Source of the DNA: Deltaproteobacteria bacterium
GTDB taxonomy: Bacteria; Myxococcota_A; UBA9160
Reading direction: 5' to 3'
NCBI GenBank assembly: GCA_003520425.1
Contig: DOUU01000038.1
Location: 1 to 6,228 of the forward strand
DNA: 6,228 bases
Position 1 is the stretch's first letter; each line of letters opens with the position of its first letter. Of the stretch, positions 1 to 5,249 are shown in pieces. A program made the position numbers and the translations under genes. Under the pieces are notes generated by a model. The model made no database searches. It was not told the DNA's origin and worked only from the letters and a program-made list of their open reading frames with translations.

Positions 1-931
1 GGAGGTGGAGGCTCACTTTGCGGTGATGGAATCGGTGGGAGCCGTCGGTGCGAAGGTCCTGATCGAGCCTGGGTTTGGCCCGCAGATCGTCTGGCCGATT
101 CCGGCGCCGGAGATCCGGGACGCCATCGTGCGGGGTGCAGCGAAGCGCAGGCTTCCGATCTACGTCCACGCGAACCGCGAAAGGGAGAAGGAGATCGCCC
201 TCGACATGGGCGCGCACGCGATCGCTCATACCGGCTACTACGACGCGCAGCCGTCGGATGCCTTCGTGAAGCGCATGAAATCTTCAGGTGCCTACCTGAT
301 GACCACCTTCTCCATCATGGATGCGGACCTCATCCGATTTCATCCCGAGCGCCTCGAGGATCCGCTCGCGCGCCTTGCCGTTCCGGACGTTGAGCTCGCG
401 ACCGCGAGGGACCCCGGCGCGGCGCGATCTCTGGCCCGCGCCGAGATCAAGATGTCATCCCCGCAGATGCCTGCGTTCTTTCAGGACGCGCTCGCGTGGT
501 GGTTTCTGGGAGAGTCCCGGGTCGCGGAGCGCCTGCGCAGCTCCCAGCAGGCCGCCCGGCGGCTGGCCAATGCCGGTGTCCCCATCGTCGTCGGAAGCGA
601 CTCGGGCAACTGGCCGATCGTCCCCTATCAGTTTCACGGTCCCACGACCCTCCGAGAGATCGAACTTCTGGGCCAGGCGGGCTTTGCGCCGATGGATGCG
701 ATCGAAGCGGCGACCCGTGTACCCGCCGCGATGCTGGGCCTGGAGCGCGAGATCGGTACGGTGGCCGTGGGAAAGCGCGCCGATCTCGTCCTCGTGCGCG
801 AAGACCCGCTCACGGACCTGCGCGCCTTGCGCACGGTGGAGTGGACCATCCACGATGGCGTCGCGCACTCGCCCAAAGAGTGGATGTCGCGGGACGCGGT
901 GCCGGCCGGAACGGTCGCACCGGCCCCGTAG
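1..931 (+). CDS. Amidohydrolase family protein, imidazolonepropionase-like (C-terminal part, 5' truncated)
   Basis: This is a zinc- or other metal-dependent hydrolase of the amidohydrolase superfamily; the substrate cannot be told. The frame is open to the left edge, and the GTG at position 5 is probably an internal valine, so the N-terminal strand with the HxH metal motif is missing. Counting from that GTG (308 residues), the visible landmarks are Lys18 in AKVLIEPG (a candidate bridging lysine), His55 in YVHAN, His75 in AIAHTG and Asp198 in VGSDSG. These fit the later metal ligands of the TIM barrel. They are followed by HGPTTLREIELL (212-223) and the typical closing beta-sandwich segment IGTVAVGKRADLVLV (250-264), then a short Pro/Ala tail. 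The stop is TAG at 929-931. Family members act on cyclic amides, dipeptides, organophosphates or related bonds. The family is secure; a specific function is not. The next gene on this strand begins about 350 bases downstream, so an operon link is doubtful. Confidence 0.88.
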   Translation, partial: EVEAHFAVMESVGAVGAKVLIEPGFGPQIVWPIPAPEIRDAIVRGAAKRRLPIYVHANREREKEIALDMGAHAIAHTGYYDAQPSDAFVKRMKSSGAYLMTTFSIMDADLIRFHPERLEDPLARLAVPDVELATARDPGAARSLARAEIKMSSPQMPAFFQDALAWWFLGESRVAERLRSSQQAARRLANAGVPIVVGSDSGNWPIVPYQFHGPTTLREIELLGQAGFAPMDAIEAATRVPAAMLGLEREIGTVAVGKRADLVLVREDPLTDLRALRTVEWTIHDGVAHSPKEWMSRDAVPAGTVAPAP

Positions 932-1286
932 AGCCGCCCGATCCGCCGCCCCCCGCCCGGCCGCATTTGGCTTCCGCACGAAAGCCCGGCATCTCCGCAG
1001 CCCACTGGCGCTTCAAAGGCGGGCACCTCTCGCGAGGCCGGCACGGCCCCGGGGAGGATGCCCTCCCGTGATGGCTCCTGGGGGAGGGAGGCCTCGACGC
1101 CGCGACCCATGCGCGGAGCCGCTACAGGACAGAGAAGGGCACCTCGGCATCTGCCCCCTCGGGTCCTTGCTAAGGGTCCGCGGCGCGCCCGCATCCCATG
1201 TGGCCGGCGCGCCCTCCGCGCCCTTTTGGAGAGAGCTCCCCGGCCCCCGGCCTCAAGGCCTCCTGCGCTTCGCCGATGACGCTCTC
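932..1286. other. Intergenic region with hairpin potential
   Basis: I see no convincing gene in these roughly 355 bases. The downstream EAL frame is open through it, but translation gives Arg/Pro/Gly-rich sequence with codons that are rare in the neighbouring genes (AGA, AGG, CTA, GGA, CGA). It holds a perfect 6-bp hairpin at 1052-1067, an interrupted long hairpin at 1127-1166, a direct GGGTCC repeat (1161-1166, 1174-1179) and two copies of CGGCGCGCCC (1181-1190, 1205-1214). No clear -35/-10 pair, T-tract terminator or known riboswitch consensus was recognised. It probably carries the promoter and leader of the EAL gene. Confidence 0.5.
1127..1166 (+). other. Interrupted hairpin in the presumed leader of the EAL gene
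   Basis: Read on the plus strand, GGAC-GAG-GGGCA on the left arm can pair with TGCCC-CTC-GTCC on the right arm. This gives 12 base pairs in three blocks separated by small internal loops (a/gg and aa/c), closed by a 10-base loop at 1142-1151. The innermost block is 1137-1141 with 1152-1156. No T-tract follows, so it is not a classical intrinsic terminator. In sequence this GC-rich, chance pairing is common, so a role as leader RNA structure is only a suggestion. Confidence 0.3.
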
Positions 1287-2582
1287 GTGGCACAGGGGCC
1301 GGGGAAGACACAGAGCGCTGGCAAGGGAGGCACGGGGACAGAGCTCCCTCCCCTCTCCGAGCGGCTCGCCGTCGTCGGCGAGCGGCTGGCCGAGGTCGGC
1401 GCCATGGGCGTCGTGGTGATCGACCTCTCGTCTCTCGAGGGCATCGAGTGGGACTACGGTCCCGCGGCCTACGAGCGCGTCCTGTCCCACGTCCAGGCCC
1501 TGCTTCACGACATCCTGAGCGCGCACCAGCGTCCCGGGGATGTGCTGCTCACGACCCAGCCCGAGTCCAACGAGATCGTGGCCTTCCTCTTCCGCCATCG
1601 CGGCGACATCGCCTTCTACCAGCGCGAGCTCCCCGGCCTCCAGGCGGCCCTCGCGCGGCGCCTCCACACCCGGGGCGCGAAGATCGTGCACCCCTATCGC
1701 CCGGCGGCCATGCCGCTTTCGACGGGCCAGTCGATCGCGCTCCACGACGCCACGGTGTCCGACGCGGTGCAGGTGCGGCGCGTGCTCGACCGGGCAAGGC
1801 TCGACGGCGATTTGTACGCGCGCGTCGCCCAGCAGCAGCGCTGGCGCGAGCTCATGAACCTCGTCTTCACCGAGCAGGTGACGATGCACTACCAGCCCAT
1901 CGCCGAGCTCGCGACGCTCGAGGTGCTGGGATACGAGGCGCTGGTGCGCGGCCCCGACGGATCGGAGTTCCATTCCCCGACGGATCTCTTCTACGCCGCT
2001 ACGCAGATCGATCTTCAGTCGGAGCTCGACTCCCTGTGCCGGCGCAAGGCACTGGTCGAGGCCAAGAGTCTCCCGGCGGAAAAGAAGCTCTTCCTGAACT
2101 GTCTCCCGACCGCCATGCGGGATCCGAGCTTCGGAGGCGACGCGGTGCGGCGCACGCTCGAAGATTGCGGCCTCACACCTTCGGACATCGTGCTCGAGAT
2201 CTCCGAGCGCCACGCCATCGAGAACTTCTCCATCTTCCGGGAGGCGCGGGACTACTACGGCGGCCTCGGCTTCAAGATCGCTCTCGACGATACGGGCGCC
2301 GGCTACGCGAGCCTGCGCGCAGTCATGGAGCTGGCGCCCGACTTCATCAAGCTCGACTCCGCCTTCGTGGCCTCCATCGACGCGGACCAGCCCCGCCAGG
2401 CGCTCGTGCAGTCCCTCGCGGTCGCAAGCCGCAAGCTCGGGGCGAAAATCATCGCCGAGGGCATCGAGACCCAGGAGGAGCTCGGCACGCTGCGCAGCCT
2501 CGGGATCCCCCTCGGCCAGGGCTTTCTCCTCGGCCGGCCGAAGCTCGGCTTTCGGGACGACGATCCTTCCGGGAAGCCCTGA
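1287..2582 (+). CDS. c-di-GMP phosphodiesterase, degenerate GGDEF plus EAL domain
   Basis: The C-terminal EAL domain should hydrolyse the second messenger c-di-GMP to pGpG in the cytoplasm. Counting from GTG 1287 (431 residues), residues about 40-140 form a GGDEF-like fold: MGVVVIDLSSLEGI matches its first strand, but the signature site reads ESNEIVAFL (about 93-101) where GGDEF is expected, so cyclase activity is unlikely. The EAL domain (about 190-425) has E218-A-L, N271 in FLNCLP, E304 in LEISE, D334-D335 in LDDTGAGYASL, K355 in FIKLD, E391 in AEGIET and Q411 in GQGFLLGRP. All expected metal-binding and catalytic positions are present. No membrane segment, PAS or receiver domain is visible, so any input must act through the N-terminus or a partner. 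The start is uncertain. GTG 1287 keeps the helix LSERLAVVGERLAEVGA; ATG 1404 has GAGG eight bases upstream but removes that helix; GTG 1200 and ATG 1071 (the latter behind GGGGAGGA) would add sequence that does not look coding. Confidence 0.9.
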   Translation: MAQGPGKTQSAGKGGTGTELPPLSERLAVVGERLAEVGAMGVVVIDLSSLEGIEWDYGPAAYERVLSHVQALLHDILSAHQRPGDVLLTTQPESNEIVAFLFRHRGDIAFYQRELPGLQAALARRLHTRGAKIVHPYRPAAMPLSTGQSIALHDATVSDAVQVRRVLDRARLDGDLYARVAQQQRWRELMNLVFTEQVTMHYQPIAELATLEVLGYEALVRGPDGSEFHSPTDLFYAATQIDLQSELDSLCRRKALVEAKSLPAEKKLFLNCLPTAMRDPSFGGDAVRRTLEDCGLTPSDIVLEISERHAIENFSIFREARDYYGGLGFKIALDDTGAGYASLRAVMELAPDFIKLDSAFVASIDADQPRQALVQSLAVASRKLGAKIIAEGIETQEELGTLRSLGIPLGQGFLLGRPKLGFRDDDPSGKP

Positions 2583-2604
2583 AAGAGACCTGCCGGGTTC
2601 GGGC

Positions 2605-2642
2605 TTTCGCCCACTCGGCGGGCGAAGCGCGCCGGGGCGCGC
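2605..2642. terminator. Two adjacent hairpins between convergent genes, possible bidirectional terminator
   Basis: The 90-base gap between the EAL stop (2582) and the cofH stop (2673) contains TTCGCCC (2606-2612) paired with GGGCGAA (2620-2626) around a 7-base loop. Immediately after it, GCGCGC (2627-2632) pairs with GCGCGC (2637-2642) around CGGG. Both stems are symmetric, so they would form in transcripts from either strand, as expected where two genes converge. Neither is followed by a run of T on either strand, so intrinsic termination is weakly supported. Confidence 0.4.
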
Positions 2643-2672
2643 CCTGCGAGCTCTCGATCCTGCGCCTCGGGC

Positions 2673-3923
2673 TTACACCGTGGCGAGGCTTACCACCCGG
2701 GCGCCCTCGTCCCCTGCGGCGGGGGACCGCCAGCGCATCGGCCCTGCGCGCGTACCCTTTGCCTCGGGCTCGAGGGAGGGGGGATCGAGGGTCGGATCCT
2801 CGAAGCGGCGCAGGATGCGGTAGGTGGTGCTGCGCTCGACGGGTGTGCGGCCGACCTCGCGGATGAGCCGCCGGATCTCTTCCGGCGGCAGGTTCTCGCC
2901 AAAGTCCGCGCCGGACTCCCGGCTGATCGACTCCTCCATCAGCGTTCCGCCGAAGTCGTTTGCGCCGGCCATGAGCCCCATCTGCGCGAGCTTGGGACCC
3001 ATCTTCACCCACGAGACCTGGATGTTCGTGATCCACGGCCGCAGGAAGAGCCGGGCCACCGCGACGAGGCGCACGTCCTCGGGCATGGAGGAGCCGGAGC
3101 GTGCCCCCATCTCGTTGAAGAGCTTGTTCAAGGCGTGGATAAAGCCCAGGGGAACGAACTCCGTAAAGCCCCCGGTTTCCTTCTGCAGCTCGCGCAAAAG
3201 CGAAAGGTGGGCGGCCACGTGCTCGACCCGCTCGATGTGCCCGTACATGAGCGTGGAGGACGAGCGCAGACCCACGGCGTGCGCGGCCCGGACGATCTCG
3301 ACCCAGCGGTCGCGCCGGAGCTTGCGCGGCGACACGATCTTGCGCACTTCATCATCGAGGATCTCGGCTGCGGTGCCCGGGATCGTGCCGAGCCCCGCGT
3401 CCTTCAGCCAGCCCAGATAGTCCTTGAGCTCCATTGCGCTTTTTCGATGACCGAAATCGATCTCTTCGGGTGAGTAGGCGTGAATGTGCAGCTCGGGGAA
3501 CTCGCGCTTTAGCACGAGCAGGATGTCGCGATAGTGCGTATGGTCCTTGCCCGGGTGGATCCCGCCCTGGATGCAGACCTCCGTCGCGCCGCGGGCGACC
3601 GCGTCCCTGGCCTTGTCGAGGATCTCGTCGAAGGACCGGTCGTAGGCGTCGGCGTCGTCCTTGTGGCGGGAGAAGCCGCAGAACGAGCAGCCCACGTAGC
3701 AGATGTTGGTGAAGTTGATGTTCCGGTTCACGACGTAGGAGACGTCGTCCCCCACATCGGCTTGGCGTGCGATGTCCGCAGCGCGCATCAGCGCGTGAAG
3801 GTCGGCCCCCTGCGCACGCAGCAGCCGGGTCCCCTCCTCGGCGGTGAGCTCGCGGCCGTCGAGCGCAGCCTCGAGAATCCGAGCCACTTCCGGCCGGACG
3901 TCAGCGAGCAGTCGGGACAGCAT
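2673..3923 (-). CDS. cofH: Fo synthase subunit 2, CofH (5-amino-6-(D-ribitylamino)uracil--L-tyrosine 4-hydroxyphenyl transferase)
   Basis: CofH is a radical-SAM enzyme that splits L-tyrosine and attaches its hydroxybenzyl part to 5-amino-6-ribitylaminouracil. CofG then cyclises the product to Fo, the chromophore of cofactor F420. The 416-residue protein has the cluster motif C75-x3-C79-x2-C82 in NICYVGCSFCGF, preceded by VVNRNINFTN. Downstream come ATEVCIQGGIHP (113-124), GTIPGTAAEILDDEVR (179-194), GLRSSSTLMYGH (218-229), GGFTEFVPL (251-259) and GANDFGGTLMEE (320-331). These blocks match the C-terminal half of actinobacterial FbiC from memory, which separates it from the menaquinone enzymes MqnC and MqnE. 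Residues from about 372 form a Pro/Gly/Arg-rich tail of no known role. The start is ATG 3923, which shares one base with the cofG stop (TAATG) and has AGGAGG seven bases upstream. Translation is probably coupled to cofG. No cofC, cofD or cofE gene for later F420 steps lies in the window. Confidence 0.95.
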   Translation of the reverse strand: MLSRLLADVRPEVARILEAALDGRELTAEEGTRLLRAQGADLHALMRAADIARQADVGDDVSYVVNRNINFTNICYVGCSFCGFSRHKDDADAYDRSFDEILDKARDAVARGATEVCIQGGIHPGKDHTHYRDILLVLKREFPELHIHAYSPEEIDFGHRKSAMELKDYLGWLKDAGLGTIPGTAAEILDDEVRKIVSPRKLRRDRWVEIVRAAHAVGLRSSSTLMYGHIERVEHVAAHLSLLRELQKETGGFTEFVPLGFIHALNKLFNEMGARSGSSMPEDVRLVAVARLFLRPWITNIQVSWVKMGPKLAQMGLMAGANDFGGTLMEESISRESGADFGENLPPEEIRRLIREVGRTPVERSTTYRILRRFEDPTLDPPSLEPEAKGTRAGPMRWRSPAAGDEGARVVSLATV

Positions 3924-5173
3924 TAGGCGGCCTCCTGGCCCGCGCGCGGAGGGATCCCGCGATCGCGGAGACGGGCGAAACCTTGGGCGTCGGCAAAGCG
4001 CGCGAGCGCGTCGCGCACCCGGGGGTCGAACAGATCGGGGCGCCCGAGCACGTGCTCGGGGTACACGGGAAGGCGTTCGCGCAAGCGACCGCCTGCGGCC
4101 TCGGTGCGCTGGCGCAGCTCGACGAGCGTCGGCCACGGAGCCTCGGGATTGATGAAGTCGATGGTGACCGGTGAGACGCCGCCCCAATCATTGGCCCCCG
4201 CGGCAAGCACCCGCTCGAGCGCGTCGGGCGCCAAGTTCGGCGGGGCCTGAACGTTCATCTTGGGCCCGAGCACGAGCCTCGCCATCGCCACCCAACCTGC
4301 GACTTCGTCGTCGCCGAGGGAGGGGGACGCCCGCATCCGGGTTCCCGGCTTCGGGTGGAAGGGCTGGAGGATCGCCTCTTGGATGTGGCCATACTTCTCG
4401 TCGAGGGCCCGGATCGCGAAAAGCGTGTCGATGCGCTCGGCGTCGTTCTCGCCGATGCCGAGCAGGATGCCGGTGGTGAAGGCGATGCCGAGCTCGCCGG
4501 CTTCTTCGTGCATGCGCAGTCGCACGGCGGGATCCTTGTCGGGCGCCCAGAAGTGGGCCATCCCGCGCTCGCGCAGACGAGGGCTCGTGCTCTCGAGCAT
4601 GAGTCCCATCGACGCGTTCCACGGCCGAAGCTGCGCCATCTCCTCTTGCGACAACACCCCCGCGTTCGTGTGGGGAAGCATTCCCCCTTGAAACGCGATC
4701 CGACAGGCCTCGACCAGATACTCTGCGGTCGTTCCGAAGCCCCGCGCATGCAGCCAGTCGCGATGGGAGCGGTAGGCCACCTCGGGCTTGTCTCCGAGAC
4801 AGAAGAGCGCTTCGGTGCAGCCGGTCGCGACGCCACCGCGCACCACCTCCGCCACCTCCTCGAGGCTGTACGTCTTCGCTTCGGGAGAGTCGGGTGGCTT
4901 GGCGAAGGTGCAGTAGCCGCAGCGGTCCCGACACAGATTGGTGAGAGGGATGAAGACGTTCCGCGAGACGGTAACCACGTCCCCCTTGTGCCGGAGCTTG
5001 CTCTCCCGCGCACCCTCGCAGGCGATCTTGTGGATGCGGGGGTCGGAAAGGCGCTGCGCAAGTCGCAGAGCCGGAGCGCGCTCCATCCGACCCGAATCGA
5101 TCGCCTCGCGAACGAGGCGCTCGGCCTCGGGAAGATCGAGGACGACGTCAGAGCAGGGCAGGCCCACGCGCAT
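3923..5173 (-). CDS. cofG: Fo synthase subunit 1, CofG (7,8-didemethyl-8-hydroxy-5-deazariboflavin synthase)
   Basis: CofG is the second radical-SAM enzyme of Fo formation: it oxidatively cyclises the CofH product into the deazaflavin ring of F420. The 416-residue protein carries C81-x3-C85-x2-C88 in NLCRDRCGYCTF. It then shows GCTEALFCLGD (118-128), MLPHTNAGVLS (165-175), MGLMLESTSPRL (189-200), GILLGIGEN (235-243), QPFHPKPGT (270-278), QAPPNLAPD (309-317) and GANDWGGVSPVT (326-337). The C-terminal 80 residues (FINPEAPWPTLVEL onward) match the stretch that precedes the linker in fused FbiC. Two start codons lie in tandem, GTG 5176 and ATG 5173. ATG is preferred because GAGG (5178-5181) lies four bases before it and only one base before GTG, though that spacing is short and GTG remains possible. 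It overlaps cofH by one base downstream, and the reductase gene ends 76 bases upstream on the same strand. Confidence 0.95.
   Translation of the reverse strand: MRVGLPCSDVVLDLPEAERLVREAIDSGRMERAPALRLAQRLSDPRIHKIACEGARESKLRHKGDVVTVSRNVFIPLTNLCRDRCGYCTFAKPPDSPEAKTYSLEEVAEVVRGGVATGCTEALFCLGDKPEVAYRSHRDWLHARGFGTTAEYLVEACRIAFQGGMLPHTNAGVLSQEEMAQLRPWNASMGLMLESTSPRLRERGMAHFWAPDKDPAVRLRMHEEAGELGIAFTTGILLGIGENDAERIDTLFAIRALDEKYGHIQEAILQPFHPKPGTRMRASPSLGDDEVAGWVAMARLVLGPKMNVQAPPNLAPDALERVLAAGANDWGGVSPVTIDFINPEAPWPTLVELRQRTEAAGGRLRERLPVYPEHVLGRPDLFDPRVRDALARFADAQGFARLRDRGIPPRAGQEAA
3931..3936 (-). promoter_or_regulatory. Ribosome binding site of cofH inside the end of cofG
   Basis: The minus strand reads AGGAGG here, a full Shine-Dalgarno core, seven bases before the cofH ATG. 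It lies within the last codons of cofG. Together with the TAATG overlap it fixes the cofH start and supports termination-reinitiation by the same ribosomes. Confidence 0.85.
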
Positions 5174-5249
5174 CACACCTCGGCTCGTCGCCGCATACTA
5201 GCGGCCCAAGGCCTCCCTTAGCTACGCGGGCTCGCGCGCGAGCGGGAGT
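5174..5249 (-). other. Short gap between reductase gene and cofG, with palindrome
   Basis: This leader of cofG holds a 14-base perfect palindrome GCTCGCGCGCGAGC at 5230-5243, just past the reductase stop. It also holds an AGGGAGG purine tract (minus strand, 5212-5218) and a 7-codon open frame from ATG 5196 whose TGA stop overlaps the cofG ATG (TGATG). No T-tract follows the palindrome on the minus strand and no good -35/-10 pair is seen, so read-through from the reductase gene into cofG is plausible. Confidence 0.45.

Noticed and set aside
947..999. Terminator after the amidohydrolase gene (GGCTT/AAGCC pairing)
   Set aside because: The stem is only about five base pairs and no T-tract follows.
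1058..1279. Small 73-codon plus-strand frame in the intergenic region
   Set aside because: Arg/Pro-rich with no motif; the purine tract directly abuts its ATG, leaving no normal ribosome-site spacing.
321..1286. Long in-frame upstream extension of the EAL gene across the amidohydrolase gene
   Set aside because: It overlaps a clear amidohydrolase in another frame, and its translation is Arg/Pro/Ser-rich without family motifs; stop codons are simply rare at this GC content.
1170..2213. 347-codon minus-strand frame antisense to the EAL gene
   Set aside because: Shadow of the EAL gene; its translation has no recognisable motif.
1448..2866. 472-codon plus-strand frame overlapping the EAL gene and the 3' end of cofH
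   Set aside because: The translation is low-complexity Arg/Ala/Pro/Gly sequence and conflicts with two well-supported genes.
2673..3923. Menaquinone futalosine-pathway enzyme (MqnC/MqnE) instead of CofH
   Set aside because: The NRNINFTNICYVGCSFC and GANDFGGTLMEE blocks match FbiC/CofH, and cofG lies directly upstream with a coupled start.
5195..5200. TAGTAT as a -10 box for a cofG promoter on the minus strand
   Set aside because: Only four of six bases match and no -35-like hexamer lies at the right distance.
4355..5221. 288-codon plus-strand frame antisense to cofG
   Set aside because: Shadow frame opposite the conserved CofG motifs; no family features of its own.
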